A stretch of DNA of 64,000 bases from an uncultured Halieaceae bacterium (GTDB taxonomy: Bacteria > Pseudomonadota > Gammaproteobacteria > Pseudomonadales > Halieaceae): positions 1 through 64,000 of the forward strand of contig CALJGI010000004.1 in NCBI GenBank assembly GCA_938074045.1. Direction: 5' to 3'. Of this stretch, positions 36,063 to 46,478 are shown piece after piece. Below the pieces are notes generated by a model that searched no databases, was not told the DNA's origin, and was given only the letters and a program-made list of their open reading frames with translations. Position numbers and translations under genes: made by a program. Positions within the stretch are counted from its first letter, which is position 1; each line of letters starts with the position of its first letter.

Positions 36063-37186
36063 GTCTGCACACCCGCATACAACTTACCCGCGAATCCGGA
36101 TTCTCTCTCGACGTTGAGCTGGATGTACCCCTGCAGGGCATTACCGCCGTCTACGGCGATAGCGGAACCGGCAAGACAACTTTTCTGCGCTGCCTGGCTG
36201 GTTTGGAATCCCCTGCAAGAGGTAGTTACATAAAACTGAATGGCGTCCATTGGCTGAATGAAACCGTCACCCTTGCAACAGAAAAAAGAGGGGTCGGGTA
36301 TGTCTTTCAGGATGCCAGGTTATTGCCTAATCTCTCCGTGCTGGCGAATCTGGAGTTCGCTGAAACGCTATCCTCCAGGTGGCACTCCGGGTCTGACTTA
36401 CCTACGTCAGCACAGGTAATTCAGTGGCTGGGCCTGGAACGGTTTCTCGATCAGCCCACAACGAAGCTATCTGGTGGGCAGGCACAGCGCGTCGCCATTG
36501 CGCGTGCACTGTTGTGCAGTCATAACCTGCTACTTATGGACGAGCCTGTTTCTGCGCTGGACCCCACTGCAAGACAGGAAATTCTCTCGTACCTGGAGCG
36601 AGTCCATCACGAGTCTCAGGTTCCCATCATCTACGTCAGCCACAATATTGAAGAGGCCAGTCGTCTGGCCGACCACCTTGTCCTGATGGCGGAGGGGAGA
36701 GTGGCAGCGCAGGGTCCCACCTTAGATATGTGCTCACGCATCGACCTTCCACTGGCGCATGAAGAAGATGCCGCGGCCATTCTCAGTGGTACAGTCACGA
36801 ATTACGACAAACAATTTTGCCTGACGGAAGTAGATACTGGCGCGGGTACCCTGTATCTGGCGCGGAAAAACTCCCAGGTGGGTTCAACGCTTCGAGTTCG
36901 AATTCCTGCTCGCGACGTAAGTATTTCCCTGAGAGAGCCGGAGCAAAGCAGCATACTAAACGTACTTCCCGCACGTATCCTCGATGTTGACGAAAGCGAC
37001 GAAGGCCGCGTGCTACTGCAGCTTGCCCATGGCGAGCAGCGTTTTCTTGCCCGGGTAACACGCAAGTCGGCTGAAGAGCTTCAACTTCGACCTGATCTCG
37101 AAATATACGCACAAATCAAGAGCGTTGCGCTACTTAATGACGGCCATGCAACGTCCATAAATTCGCCCAGCGAGCACACCAAATAA
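36059..37186 (+). CDS. modC: Molybdate ABC transporter ATPase
   Basis: The 375-residue ATPase has Walker A GDSGTGKTTFLRCLAG, Q-loop FQDARLLPN, signature LSGGQAQRVAIARALL, Walker B LLLMDEPVSALD and the H-loop in YVSHNIEEA. A C-terminal TOBE/Mop-like domain (about 245-360) can bind oxyanion. It completes modABC, whose genes overlap by 4 bases each. Its stop overlaps the start of srkA as TAATG, so the kinase is probably on the same message. Confidence 0.93.
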   Translation: MSLHTRIQLTRESGFSLDVELDVPLQGITAVYGDSGTGKTTFLRCLAGLESPARGSYIKLNGVHWLNETVTLATEKRGVGYVFQDARLLPNLSVLANLEFAETLSSRWHSGSDLPTSAQVIQWLGLERFLDQPTTKLSGGQAQRVAIARALLCSHNLLLMDEPVSALDPTARQEILSYLERVHHESQVPIIYVSHNIEEASRLADHLVLMAEGRVAAQGPTLDMCSRIDLPLAHEEDAAAILSGTVTNYDKQFCLTEVDTGAGTLYLARKNSQVGSTLRVRIPARDVSISLREPEQSSILNVLPARILDVDESDEGRVLLQLAHGEQRFLARVTRKSAEELQLRPDLEIYAQIKSVALLNDGHATSINSPSEHTK

Positions 37187-38187
37187 TGGAATATAACGAG
37201 CCGGACGTGGACCCCGATCACGATTTCGCCGCCCTGAGCCTGGAGTGCATAATGGCCGCGGTTGAGTCACTCGGATATCAATGTGACGCGCGACTACTAG
37301 CACTCAACAGTTATGAAAACCGCGTGTATCAAGTGGGCATCGAAGATGACGTACCCCTGATCGCGAAATTCTATCGGCCGGGACGCTGGACCCAGGAGCA
37401 GATAATCGAGGAGCACGAGTTCAGTCATGAGCTGGCCGACGCTGATATCGCCGTCGTCGCTCCTCTTAAAGCCGGCAATGGTGAAACACTGCACCTGCAC
37501 GAGAACTTTCAGTTCGCCCTGTTTGAGCGTCGTGGCGGCCACCCTCCCGAATTGGATAACGGAGACAACCTCCTGGTGTTGGGCCGTACACTTGGTCGCA
37601 TCCACCAGGTCGGCGCATCGCGACCCTTCACGCAGCGAGTAGAGCTGGGGGTTAACCGCTGGGCCAGGGAAACATCTCAGTACCTGGAAGCAGAGGTCAT
37701 ACCGGCAGAATTACTACCTGCTTACCGCAGCCTGACGCAGGACCTGCTCTCAATTCTGGAAGAGCGCTACAACCCCAAGCCCGTTGACCTCATACGTTGT
37801 CATGGGGATTGCCACATAGGCAATATCCTGTGGCGCGATGACAACGCCCATTTCGTCGATCTGGATGATTGTGTGACCGCGCCAGCCATGCAGGACCTAT
37901 GGATGTTTCTCAGCGGTGATCGCGCCCAGAAATTATGGCAATTATCGGAGTTAGAAGCCGGATACAGCGAGTTTCGCGACTTTCCCACCCATCAGTTGCG
38001 GTGGATCGAAGTATTGCGCACCATGCGCATAATTTATTACAGCGCCTGGCTGGCTCGACGGTGGGACGACCCCGCTTTTCCCAAAGCATTTCCCTGGTTC
38101 AACAGCGTGCGGTACTGGTCCGATCATATACTGGAACTGCGCGAGCAGTTGGCCGCACTGGACGAAGAGCCGCTGGCACTATTTTAA
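37186..38187 (+). CDS. srkA: SrkA/YihE-type stress response Ser/Thr protein kinase
   Basis: This 333-residue protein has the choline-kinase-like fold: LNSYENRVYQVG (nucleotide loop), IAKFYRPGRW with the ATP lysine, catalytic RCHGDCHIGNILW and metal aspartate VDLDDCVTAPAMQDLWM. E. coli SrkA counters stress-induced death by phosphorylating unknown proteins. It starts in the modC stop codon (TAATG). Confidence 0.92.
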   Translation: MEYNEPDVDPDHDFAALSLECIMAAVESLGYQCDARLLALNSYENRVYQVGIEDDVPLIAKFYRPGRWTQEQIIEEHEFSHELADADIAVVAPLKAGNGETLHLHENFQFALFERRGGHPPELDNGDNLLVLGRTLGRIHQVGASRPFTQRVELGVNRWARETSQYLEAEVIPAELLPAYRSLTQDLLSILEERYNPKPVDLIRCHGDCHIGNILWRDDNAHFVDLDDCVTAPAMQDLWMFLSGDRAQKLWQLSELEAGYSEFRDFPTHQLRWIEVLRTMRIIYYSAWLARRWDDPAFPKAFPWFNSVRYWSDHILELREQLAALDEEPLALF

Positions 38188-38215
38188 GGTCTGTAATGTG
38201 CGATCCGCTCAGCCA

Positions 38216-38944
38216 TCAGTCGCGCCGTGTTGGTCGCACAATATCGAGCACCCAATCCCAAAAACGATTCTCTCCAAGAACCTGCCGTTCAACCGAGTCA
38301 AAGAAGGCTGCCGAACCAGTGGGATCAGCAAAGAACTCGTTGCGGGTGACAAATTCCTTTGCAGGATCCAGCTCCTTGACAATTCGGGCAGGATTTCCGG
38401 CGACAACCACATTGGCGGGCACATCTTTCACCACCACAGCGCGAGCCGCTACCACGCTATTTTCACCGATGGACACACCCTTCAGTACACATGCGCCATC
38501 TCCAAGCCAGACGTTATCCGCGATATGAACAGGCGTGATTTCGGGAGCCAGTTTCGTGCGATCGTAAATCGTGTGCCAATCAGAATCGGTAATGTATACG
38601 TCCCGTGCCAACATCACGGCGTCGCCTATGACTATTTCATCACAAGCGCTTATTCTACTGCCCGGGCTGCACAAGACATTGTTACCGATCTTGATTCGGC
38701 CCTGCCCCTCTGCTCTACCCCAAACCGCGACAGTAACCCTCGCGTCGGGCTCACCAATAGCCGTCCAACACTTGCCTATCTCAATATTCGGCCCCGAAAT
38801 ATGAACGAACCACGGCTTCATGATTGTGTGAAAATCGCCCAAGGCCATACACCGAGGTCGCAGGAAATGGTCTGCGTACCAACGCCGGAAACCCAGGTAC
38901 GTTTTTTTAACCCAATAGGGTCGTAGGTCCTTATGCATGGTCAA
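38216..38944 (-). CDS. Left-handed beta-helix acyltransferase (LpxA/hexapeptide family)
   Basis: This 242-residue protein has isoleucine-patch repeats ([20 protein letters not shown], then [55 protein letters not shown]) ending in [13 protein letters not shown], the signature of maltose/virginiamycin-type O-acetyltransferases. A probable active-site histidine lies in DSDWHTIYD. The acceptor is unknown; a cell-envelope sugar is likely. A long frame on the opposite strand of the same bases is a shadow. Confidence 0.88.
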   Translation of the reverse strand: MTMHKDLRPYWVKKTYLGFRRWYADHFLRPRCMALGDFHTIMKPWFVHISGPNIEIGKCWTAIGEPDARVTVAVWGRAEGQGRIKIGNNVLCSPGSRISACDEIVIGDAVMLARDVYITDSDWHTIYDRTKLAPEITPVHIADNVWLGDGACVLKGVSIGENSVVAARAVVVKDVPANVVVAGNPARIVKELDPAKEFVTRNEFFADPTGSAAFFDSVERQVLGENRFWDWVLDIVRPTRRD

Positions 38945-39047
38945 GTGTTATCGCTGGCGGTTAAACTCATCATCCCAAGTACGCCACCACGATACAAATC
39001 CACAGGGACAGGCTAGTGAACCACATCCATAAGTTTGGTCATTGCTA

Positions 39048-39452
39048 ATGCAAAGAATTTTATTCGTCTGCACCCATAATTCGGCCAGATCACAGCTGGC
39101 CGAGGGCTTGATGAGATCAATGTTCGGCGATCGATTTGAGGTTCACAGTGCCGGAACTGAACAAACCCGGGTTCATCCCGATGCAATAGCAGCCATGGCA
39201 GATATAGGCGTGGACATCTCCGCTCAAATTTCAAAAAAACTCGATGGCTATTCCACTGAACTATTCGACTACATCGTCACGGTCTGCGACAACGCCCGTG
39301 AAAGTTGCCCGGTGATCGCCGCTGGGGGTGAAAGAATTCACTCAGGATTTGCTGATCCCTCAGGACACGAGGTCGGTACACCGGAGAGTCGAGAGGCCTT
39401 CCGCCAAGCGCGGGAAGACATAGCCGCATGGCTTACAGCCAGATTCGGTTAA
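39048..39452 (+). CDS. Arsenate reductase / low-molecular-weight phosphatase family (ArsC, thioredoxin type)
   Basis: This 134-residue protein opens with the P-loop FVCTHNSARSQLAEG. A later cysteine region VTVCDNARESCPV supplies the second and third redox cysteines seen in thioredoxin-coupled ArsC. It reduces arsenate or acts as a phosphatase in this fold. No arsenite efflux gene or ArsR is adjacent, so the role in arsenic resistance is not certain. ATG 39048 is preferred to TTG 39042. The stop overlaps the next start (TAATG). Confidence 0.85.
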   Translation: MQRILFVCTHNSARSQLAEGLMRSMFGDRFEVHSAGTEQTRVHPDAIAAMADIGVDISAQISKKLDGYSTELFDYIVTVCDNARESCPVIAAGGERIHSGFADPSGHEVGTPESREAFRQAREDIAAWLTARFG

Positions 39453-40132
39453 TGTCCGCAAACTCCAAAGCCGTCCGTAGTAGTCAGAACGGTCCCCACC
39501 CCCGGTTGCTGGAGATAGTAGCTCGACATGTGGCAAAGCCTTTCGAGAGACCTATTGCGGAACACAACCGCGCCGCCTTTGTCGAGACACAGGCGTATGT
39601 CGAGACTGATCGAAGACCGCTCTGCCTGGATTCATTTTGCGGTATCGGCGAAAGCACCGCTATCCTGGCCGCTCGTTATCCCCAGTATTTTTTTCTTGGC
39701 ATCGATCAATCTGCTGCACGCTTATCGAAACACGGTCCTTTGAGATCCGATAATTATCAACTGGTGCGTGCCGATGTCACTGACTTCTGGCGTCTGGCTG
39801 CCGCTGCCGGTTGGCGTCTGGAGCAACATTGGCTGCTGTACCCCAACCCCTGGCCGAAAGCCGCTCATCTGCTTCGGCGCGTACATGGATCACCTGTTTT
39901 TCCCCAACTCGTGGCATTGGGAGGTCGACTGGAATGTCGCACCAACTGGCCACTGTACCTGCATGAACTGCAGGTAGCACTGGGATATCTTGGCCAACAC
40001 GCGGTGCGCGAAGCATTCACCGTTGATTCTCCATTGACGGCCTTCGAAGCAAAATACACCCAGAGTGGACACCAATTATGGCGACTCACCGCATCACTGG
40101 GGGGGGGCAATAACCCTGAAGATTGGGAATAG
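39452..40132 (+). CDS. TrmB-like SAM-dependent methyltransferase
   Basis: This 226-residue protein has a SAM motif LDSFCGIGESTAILAARYP, then FFLGIDQS, and the TrmB-like LLYPNPWPKAAHLLRR, where TrmB has FPDPWPKKRHxKRR. TrmB makes m7G46 in tRNA. The changed motif residues and short basic patches suggest a paralogue with another substrate. It is coupled to the ArsC-like gene by a TAATG overlap. Confidence 0.8.
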   Translation: MSANSKAVRSSQNGPHPRLLEIVARHVAKPFERPIAEHNRAAFVETQAYVETDRRPLCLDSFCGIGESTAILAARYPQYFFLGIDQSAARLSKHGPLRSDNYQLVRADVTDFWRLAAAAGWRLEQHWLLYPNPWPKAAHLLRRVHGSPVFPQLVALGGRLECRTNWPLYLHELQVALGYLGQHAVREAFTVDSPLTAFEAKYTQSGHQLWRLTASLGGGNNPEDWE

Positions 40133-40178
40133 TGCCAGCATCGCAGTCGTGACAGCCACCTCGGCAATCCGTTACAGT

Positions 40179-40193
40179 ACCTCCGCGGGAGGT
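40179..40193 (+). promoter_or_regulatory. Hairpin covering the cysE ribosome-binding site
   Basis: ACCTCC-GCG-GGAGGT forms a 6-bp stem whose 3' side is the Shine-Dalgarno GGGAGG, 8 bases before the cysE ATG at 40201. Folding would hide the ribosome site. It may be a translational control element or chance. Confidence 0.5.
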
Positions 40194-40200
40194 GTTGACC

Positions 40201-41028
40201 ATGGTAAATGTGGCGAAGGACAACCAGATCGATCAGATTGACGGCGTATGGCAGCGTATTCGTCGTGAAGCGGCCGTTGATGCCGAACACGAGCCCATCC
40301 TCGCCAGTTTTTTGCACGCCACCATACTGAATCATGAGTCGTTGGAGTCAGCGTTGAGCTTTCATCTGGCCAACAAGCTCGACAGTCCTACTGCTCCTGC
40401 CATGTTGATCCGCGAGGTGATCGAGGAAGCTCTCGCCGGTGACACCTCAATTCAACATGCGATACGGCGCGATTTGCAGGCTATAGAAGATCGTGATTCC
40501 GCTTGCACCAGTTTTGCGGTGCCCTTTCTCTACTTCAAAGGCTACCAGGCCCTGCAGGTTCACCGGGTTGCCCACTGGTTGTGGTCCGAAGGGCGTAAAC
40601 CACTGGCACTGTTTTTTCAAAGCAGAGTGTCAACAGGTTTCGGCATCGATATACACCCCGCCGCCATTCTAGGTCACGGGATTATGCTGGACCATGGCAC
40701 CGGTGTGGTTATAGGGGAGACCAGCAGAGTGGGCAATGATGTGTCCATTATGCAATCCGTGACACTGGGTGGAACAGGCAAGGAAGAGGGTGATCGACAC
40801 CCCAAGGTAGGCGACGGAGTCTTGATCAGTGCCGGGGCAAAAATACTGGGCAACATCCATATCGGCGAAGGTGCCAAGGTGGGTTCAGGCAGCGTTGTTC
40901 TGCAGGATGTACCGCCACATACCACAGTGGCCGGTGTGCCAGCCAAGGTTGTCGGCAAACCGAGTTCGGATCGACCCGCACTCGAAATGAACCATCAGAT
41001 TGCCTGCGACTGTGACGGCGAAATTTAA
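40201..41028 (+). CDS. cysE: Serine O-acetyltransferase
   Basis: This 275-residue enzyme makes O-acetylserine for cysteine synthesis. It has an N-terminal helical domain and then a left-handed beta-helix with IDIHPAAILGHGIMLDHGTG, VVIGETSRVGNDVSIMQSVT and VAGVPAKVVGKP. The catalytic Asp/His pair lies in IDIHPAA and LDHGTG. The C-terminal tail does not end in the usual Ile that docks into CysK only if read strictly; it does end ...DGEI, so docking is possible. ATG 40201 has GGGAGG upstream. Confidence 0.93.
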   Translation: MVNVAKDNQIDQIDGVWQRIRREAAVDAEHEPILASFLHATILNHESLESALSFHLANKLDSPTAPAMLIREVIEEALAGDTSIQHAIRRDLQAIEDRDSACTSFAVPFLYFKGYQALQVHRVAHWLWSEGRKPLALFFQSRVSTGFGIDIHPAAILGHGIMLDHGTGVVIGETSRVGNDVSIMQSVTLGGTGKEEGDRHPKVGDGVLISAGAKILGNIHIGEGAKVGSGSVVLQDVPPHTTVAGVPAKVVGKPSSDRPALEMNHQIACDCDGEI

Positions 41029-41040
41029 GTCTTAATAGTC

Positions 41041-42105
41041 CTATTGATGGTAGCGCGCTGACAGCTCGTGCACAGATTCGATAAACACACGGGCATGTTC
41101 AGGGTCGACGCCGGGCGTGATTCCATGACCCAGGTTAAACACGTGCCCCTCACCCGGGCCAAAGGATTCTAGAATAGTAGCTACCTCAGCACGTATCCGC
41201 TCAGGTGATGCATACAACATGGTCGGGTCCATATTGCCCTGCAGCGTGACTCGGTCACCGACGCGCTGACGCGCCTGGCCAATGTTAGTGGTCCAGTCCA
41301 GGCCGAGACAGTCAGCGCCGGAATCAGCCATTACCTCTAACCATTGCCCACCGTTCTTGGTGAATAGAATAACCGGCACTCGCCTGCCTTCCCGCTCTCT
41401 GGTCAAGCCGTCCACAATCTGTCGCATGTAATTAAGCGAAAACTCGGGATAGGCGCGATCACCGAGGGACCCACCCCAGGTATCAAATATTTGCACCGCC
41501 TGTGCACCGGCGGCAATCTGGGCATTAAGATAGTCTGTCACTGCCGCCGCGAGTTTTTGCAGTAGTATATGCATCACTTCAGGTTGATCAAACGCCATAG
41601 ATTTAACCAGGCGGAAGTCCTTGGAAGAAGCACCCTCAACCATATACGTCGCCAGCGTCCAAGGACTGCCGGAAAACCCGATCAAGGGAATGTCTCCGTT
41701 TAACTCGTGGCGAATTGTTCGCACGGCATTCATCACGTAGGCAAGATCGTCATCCGGGACGATCGTCGGCAGTGACTCCACATCTGCCGCCGTGCGCACC
41801 GGTTTACGGAAACGCGGTCCCTCGCCCTCCTCAAAATACAAACCCAGCCCCATCGCATCGGGTACCGTTAAAATATCGGAAAACAATATAGCGGCATCTA
41901 GCGGGAATCTTTTCAGAGGCTGCAGAGTGACCTCGCAGGCGCGATCCGGGTTGGTACAGAGATCCATAAAAGACCCTGCCTTTGCACGACTTGCTCTGTA
42001 TTCAGGCAAATACCGTCCAGCCTGACGCATCATCCAGACGGGCGTAACATCAACGGGTTTTCTTTCTAGCGCTCGCAAAAAGCGATCATTTTTAAGTTCA
42101 GTCAT
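41041..42105 (-). CDS. hemE: Uroporphyrinogen decarboxylase
   Basis: This 354-residue enzyme removes four carboxyls from uroporphyrinogen III in haem synthesis. The conserved start is [20 protein letters not shown], the catalytic Asp is in [14 protein letters not shown], and the C-terminal motif is [15 protein letters not shown]. Its ATG overlaps the aroB stop (ATGA). It is the last gene of pilMNOPQ-aroK-aroB-hemE on this strand. Confidence 0.95.
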   Translation of the reverse strand: MTELKNDRFLRALERKPVDVTPVWMMRQAGRYLPEYRASRAKAGSFMDLCTNPDRACEVTLQPLKRFPLDAAILFSDILTVPDAMGLGLYFEEGEGPRFRKPVRTAADVESLPTIVPDDDLAYVMNAVRTIRHELNGDIPLIGFSGSPWTLATYMVEGASSKDFRLVKSMAFDQPEVMHILLQKLAAAVTDYLNAQIAAGAQAVQIFDTWGGSLGDRAYPEFSLNYMRQIVDGLTREREGRRVPVILFTKNGGQWLEVMADSGADCLGLDWTTNIGQARQRVGDRVTLQGNMDPTMLYASPERIRAEVATILESFGPGEGHVFNLGHGITPGVDPEHARVFIESVHELSARYHQ

Positions 42106-43178
42106 GAGGTTCCAGAGAGCGTGGCTACAAGCAGGTCCCGCGGCACCTCAGCGGTCACCACAGCGGAGCCGATTCTATCAAGTAAAACGAGTCGAAGCTC
42201 GCCATCGATCACTTTTTTATCGACAGCCATCAAAGTCAGATATTGCTCAACCGTCATGTTCTCCGGAGAATCCACCGGCAATCCGATGCGAGACAGCAGC
42301 ACACGCAACCTGTCGACCTCCCCGGATGCCAGCCAGCCCATACCCACGGACACCCTTACAGCCAACACCATTCCTATCGCTACCGCCTCGCCATGGAGAT
42401 AATGCCCATACCCCATGGCTGTTTCTATGGCATGACCAAAGGTGTGGCCAAGATTGAGTATCGCACGGACTCCACCCTCCCGTTCATCCGCAGCCACGAC
42501 GCGCGCTTTATTGAGACAGCTACGTTCAATGGCCTCCGCCAGTAGCGCTTCATCCCGCGCCAGCAACCCATCAATGTTGGTCTGCAACCAATAATAGAAT
42601 TCCGGATCGCTGATCAAACCATATTTGATGACCTCAGCCATGCCGGCTGCAAACTCCCTCGAGGGAAGGCTTTGCAGGGTTTTGGTGTCAATAATAACTG
42701 CCATCGGCTGGTGGAACGCCCCGATCATATTCTTTCCCAGCGCATGGTTAACACCGGTTTTACCGCCCACAGAGGAATCCACCTGGGCGAGCAATGTAGT
42801 GGGAATCTGCACGAAATTTACCCCGCGCTGATAGCAGGCGGCTGCGAATCCGCACATGTCACCTACCACACCCCCGCCAAGCGCAACCAATGTTGTGCTT
42901 CTGGTGTGGCTGTTACTCAGGAGTTCGTCGAAGATGCGATTCAATACAGTAAGATTTTTGTGCTCCTCGCCGTCAGGAAGGAGCACGCTGGCCACTTCAT
43001 ATGCGGACAGAGTTGCCAGAATTCGATCCAGATACAGGGGTGCGACTGTTTCGTTAGTGACCACCAGCACTTGAGTGCCGCGCACGTGCTGCAGCAGCAA
43101 CTCCGGTTGATCGAGCAGGTCAGGGCCGATATAGATGGGGTAGGCTCGATCCCCGAGCTCTACCTGAAGCGTGTGCAT
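42102..43178 (-). CDS. aroB: 3-dehydroquinate synthase
   Basis: This 358-residue NAD- and Zn-dependent enzyme does the second step of the shikimate pathway. Motifs are [50 protein letters not shown], and zinc ligands in [12 protein letters not shown] and [18 protein letters not shown] 43178 ([15 protein letters not shown]) has a purine run just upstream; 43190 is an alternative start 4 codons earlier. It follows aroK, as in Pseudomonas. Confidence 0.95.
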   Translation of the reverse strand: MHTLQVELGDRAYPIYIGPDLLDQPELLLQHVRGTQVLVVTNETVAPLYLDRILATLSAYEVASVLLPDGEEHKNLTVLNRIFDELLSNSHTRSTTLVALGGGVVGDMCGFAAACYQRGVNFVQIPTTLLAQVDSSVGGKTGVNHALGKNMIGAFHQPMAVIIDTKTLQSLPSREFAAGMAEVIKYGLISDPEFYYWLQTNIDGLLARDEALLAEAIERSCLNKARVVAADEREGGVRAILNLGHTFGHAIETAMGYGHYLHGEAVAIGMVLAVRVSVGMGWLASGEVDRLRVLLSRIGLPVDSPENMTVEQYLTLMAVDKKVIDGELRLVLLDRIGSAVVTAEVPRDLLVATLSGTS

Positions 43179-43228
43179 AGTCTCTTGCATAAATAGTAAA
43201 ACATAAATCGAGCAAAGCTCGAACAGGT

Positions 43229-43747
43229 TCAGGATTCGCAGGCAGCGGCCAATTTCTGGGCTACCGAGCGGGGACTACAGCCATCGGTGTCGATGATGTA
43301 ATCCGCAATGTCCCGATACCACGGATCCCGGCGGGTCATGAGATTCCGCAACACAGTTTCGGGGTCTTCCTCACCCTGCAGCAGCGGGCGCCGTGTATCC
43401 CGTTTGGTGCGTCGGATCTGTTCCTCTATGGATGTATATAAATATATTACGAATCCACGGGAAGACAGCGCTCGACGATTCTCAGATGACTCAACCACAC
43501 CACCGCCCGTCGCGAGCAGGAGGCCGTTGCGCTCAGTCATCTCGTCAATAACTTTCATTTCGCGCTTCCGGAAACCTTCTTCCCCTTCCACATCAAAAAT
43601 CCATGGAATGTCCGCACCAGTGCGCTCTTCAATTTCCTGATCGGTATCGGCGAAGTCCAGCTTAAGCAACTGTGCCAGTTGCCGCCCTATGGTGGTTTTG
43701 CCGGCCCCCATGGGCCCGACAAGAAAGACTCTGGAAGGTGACCCCAT
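43229..43747 (-). CDS. aroK: Shikimate kinase
   Basis: This 172-residue kinase phosphorylates shikimate. It has Walker [31 protein letters not shown] with the substrate Arg, the intact LATGGGVV loop, the lid RRPLLQGE and the C-terminal [14 protein letters not shown] 43747 overlaps the pilQ stop (TGATG). This is the canonical copy; the paralogue at 6.3 kb lacks several of these residues. Confidence 0.95.
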   Translation of the reverse strand: MGSPSRVFLVGPMGAGKTTIGRQLAQLLKLDFADTDQEIEERTGADIPWIFDVEGEEGFRKREMKVIDEMTERNGLLLATGGGVVESSENRRALSSRGFVIYLYTSIEEQIRRTKRDTRRPLLQGEEDPETVLRNLMTRRDPWYRDIADYIIDTDGCSPRSVAQKLAAACES

Positions 43748-45954
43748 CAATCGAGCAGTTCGTCAGACAAAATTCGCGGTGTAATAAATATCAGCAACTC
43801 ATTCTTGCTTTGTGTGACGGAGGTGCGCTTGAAGAGATTACCGACATAGGGCAGGTCGCCGAGGAACGGTACTTTATCAACGTTTTCAACATCCTCAGTG
43901 CGGAAGACACCGCCGAGAACCACGGTTTCACCGTTGCCGACCAGCACATTGGTTTCCAGTGAGGTTGTATCAATAGTCGGAATCTGTGATCCATTCTCGC
44001 CGGCTACCAGTGATCCGATGGTGTCCTGATTGATAAGCAGCTGAAGCATGATCCTGTCATCAGGCGTAATGTTGGGAGTTACTTCCAGCCCCAACACAGC
44101 TTCCTCAAACGAAACCGTAGTCTGCCCGTTGGCCGACGACTCCTGGTAAGGAATTTGAGTACCCGATTTAATAATTGCTGTGCTCTTGTCACCTGTTATG
44201 ACCTTTGGCTGAGATACTATTTCGCCCGTTCCTGCAGCCTCCAGTGCTGACAATTCCGCACTCAGCAGGAGGTCATTACTGGCGTAACCAATAGCTACTG
44301 AACCCGTTGCACCACCTACCCCCAAATCAACCAGCAAAGCGCCCGGGAAGGTCACCGCTGCCCCATTGCCAGACTGCAGGGCGGTACTGATATTATTAGC
44401 ATTCTCGAGGTCACCTGCTGCGGAAATGATACCGTTACCACCGTCAACAGTATCGACATAGCCGCCGCCCCACTGTATACCGAGTTGATTGGTCACATCG
44501 GAGTTAGCGATAACAATACGAGCCTCGATCATAACCTGGCGAACGGGCACATCTATCAGATCGATGATGTTGCGTATTTCCGCCAGCTTTCTGGCTGTAT
44601 CTGTCACAAGCAATGCATTGGTTCTTGCATCAACCAGAACAGAGCCCCTGGACGACACGATAGATCCGCGATCCTCATCCTCATCGTCCGGGCCTCTGGA
44701 ATCCTGACGACCACCGGCGCCACCGCCCTCGAGCAAAATAAACACATTTTGCGCTGAGGCGTAGCGGATACGAATGTACTCGGTTTGCAGCGGTGCCAGT
44801 TCCTCGACCTGCTTATTGGATTCGATCTCCAAACGCTCACGTTCAGCAATCTCCGCTGCTGGGCCGATCATCAAAACATTACCCACAAGTCGTTTGTCCA
44901 GCCCTCGCGCCTTAAGCACAAGATCCAGCGCCTGATCCCAGGGGACATTTTGCAATCTCAAGGTAATTCGACCAACAACCGTGTCACTGGCAACGAGATT
45001 GAGACCGGTAAAGTCCGCAATCAACTGTAGTACAGCACGGACTTCAATATCCTGAAAGTTGAGTGACAATCGATCACCCACATAGGTAAACTCCGCTCGT
45101 CGTTTCTCAATATCACGCTGCGACTGAGGTTTGACGGATACGACATACTGATCATCCGCCTGATAGGCAAGATAGTCAAAATCTCCCGTGGCTCGCATGG
45201 CAAGTGTAACGCCACTGGTAGTTCCTACAATCTCGACGCTGTTAACCGGCGTCGCAAAATCGGTGACGTCGTAATGCCGCTGCAGCTCCTTGGAGATACT
45301 GCCGCCAACAAATTCAACGTTTATGGTCTCGCCCTCACTGTAAACATTGACATCCTTCGAGGGGTCGGCAAGTGTGAGAACCAATCTAGCCTCTCCATCG
45401 GAGCCACGCTGAAAGTCAAAATCGGAGATCGACGCGCCACGGCCAACGTCCTGGCGGTCAGCCAACTGATAGGGTTCCGGGGTGCGCTTGAGATAATCAC
45501 CCGCTCCTGCATTACCGACTTCTACATACATGCTATTACCAGAAACACGCGTCGTGTAGGGAAGTAGCTCAATAAGATTGATGATCATGCGTGTTCTGTT
45601 GCCGGCCTCAATCACTACCACACCCGTCGCATTTCCGAATGGCAGCGGATACTTTTTCCGATCCAGCTCACTGGTGACGCCCGCAAAATCCATAGAGATG
45701 CGCGCCGGGTTTTCAATCGTGTAAGTCTTGGGATCTGGCGGCGTTTCCTCAAATTCCAGACGAATCTCGAACTTACTCTGGGGCTTGGAGCTAAATTCAA
45801 TATCAGTGATTGCATTACCATAGGCTGCCGAGGCAAAAAAGCTCGCCACCGTCGCAATTACAGATGCCAACACAACGAGCATCCTGTGACTATCCACATG
45901 AGGGTCACACCCTTGTGACATTTTCATTATTTTCATCCATATCACCAATCGCAT
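43747..45954 (-). CDS. pilQ: Type IV pilus secretin
   Basis: The outer-membrane pore for the pilus fibre is about 735 residues. It has a signal peptide ([20 protein letters not shown]), two AMIN domains (about 50-270), the secretin/TonB short N-terminal domain ([20 protein letters not shown]), the N1 domain with a Gly/Asp-rich loop, and the secretin core ending [17 protein letters not shown]. The start is taken as ATG 45954, coupled to the pilP stop; ATG 45936 is an alternative. Last pilus gene of the operon. Confidence 0.95.
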   Translation of the reverse strand: MRLVIWMKIMKMSQGCDPHVDSHRMLVVLASVIATVASFFASAAYGNAITDIEFSSKPQSKFEIRLEFEETPPDPKTYTIENPARISMDFAGVTSELDRKKYPLPFGNATGVVVIEAGNRTRMIINLIELLPYTTRVSGNSMYVEVGNAGAGDYLKRTPEPYQLADRQDVGRGASISDFDFQRGSDGEARLVLTLADPSKDVNVYSEGETINVEFVGGSISKELQRHYDVTDFATPVNSVEIVGTTSGVTLAMRATGDFDYLAYQADDQYVVSVKPQSQRDIEKRRAEFTYVGDRLSLNFQDIEVRAVLQLIADFTGLNLVASDTVVGRITLRLQNVPWDQALDLVLKARGLDKRLVGNVLMIGPAAEIAERERLEIESNKQVEELAPLQTEYIRIRYASAQNVFILLEGGGAGGRQDSRGPDDEDEDRGSIVSSRGSVLVDARTNALLVTDTARKLAEIRNIIDLIDVPVRQVMIEARIVIANSDVTNQLGIQWGGGYVDTVDGGNGIISAAGDLENANNISTALQSGNGAAVTFPGALLVDLGVGGATGSVAIGYASNDLLLSAELSALEAAGTGEIVSQPKVITGDKSTAIIKSGTQIPYQESSANGQTTVSFEEAVLGLEVTPNITPDDRIMLQLLINQDTIGSLVAGENGSQIPTIDTTSLETNVLVGNGETVVLGGVFRTEDVENVDKVPFLGDLPYVGNLFKRTSVTQSKNELLIFITPRILSDELLD

Positions 45955-46478
45955 CACCCAGCCATATTCAATTTGATGGTTCGAGGTCGCTCAATCCAGC
46001 CCTCGTTCCCGTCGGAGACTATTTCTATTACGGCTATGTAAGTCTCAGTGGTCTCGACAATCTTACCGTGATTGCGACCCACGAAATTACCCTTTTTGAC
46101 ACGGTGAATTCCGCCCGTGTCATCTTGAATCAGTACAAAAAAGTCACCACCCTTGGCCAGCGTGCCAACCATACTGAGGGAGTCAAACGTAAACTGCTCC
46201 AGATACTCTTTAGTGCGATCCAGATCTGGCTTGATCGTCGGCCGTCCGATCGGTTCACCGGTAACAATCTGAATGGGACGGTCAAAGGGACTGCGCATAG
46301 AAGCAGCACTGTATGAAAACGCTTTATATGCCTTAAAGGGTGGAATTGGCTCAATATGCCCGCCCGGACGCGCCCGCTTTTCCGCCATGAAGGCTTCGAG
46401 GTCCGCATAGCCGGAATCACTCCCACAGGCAACCAACCCAACAATGGGGATAAGGAGAATGAGTAGCGCGCGCACCAC
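45954..46478 (-). CDS. pilP: Type IV pilus alignment lipoprotein
   Basis: This 174-residue lipoprotein (LILLIPIVGLVAC, lipidated Cys18) has a linker MRSPFDRPIQ and a C-terminal beta-sandwich (VKKGNFVGRNHGKIVETTET) that docks on PilQ. GTG start with AGGAGG six bases upstream, immediately after the pilO stop. Confidence 0.95.
   Translation of the reverse strand: MVRALLILLIPIVGLVACGSDSGYADLEAFMAEKRARPGGHIEPIPPFKAYKAFSYSAASMRSPFDRPIQIVTGEPIGRPTIKPDLDRTKEYLEQFTFDSLSMVGTLAKGGDFFVLIQDDTGGIHRVKKGNFVGRNHGKIVETTETYIAVIEIVSDGNEGWIERPRTIKLNMAG

Noticed and set aside
38198-38926. 242-codon plus-strand frame opposite the acyltransferase
   Set aside because: The minus strand encodes a clear hexapeptide-repeat enzyme; this frame has no family, no ribosome site and is an antisense shadow.
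42672-43196. 174-codon plus-strand frame opposite aroB
   Set aside because: Antisense shadow of a strongly conserved enzyme.
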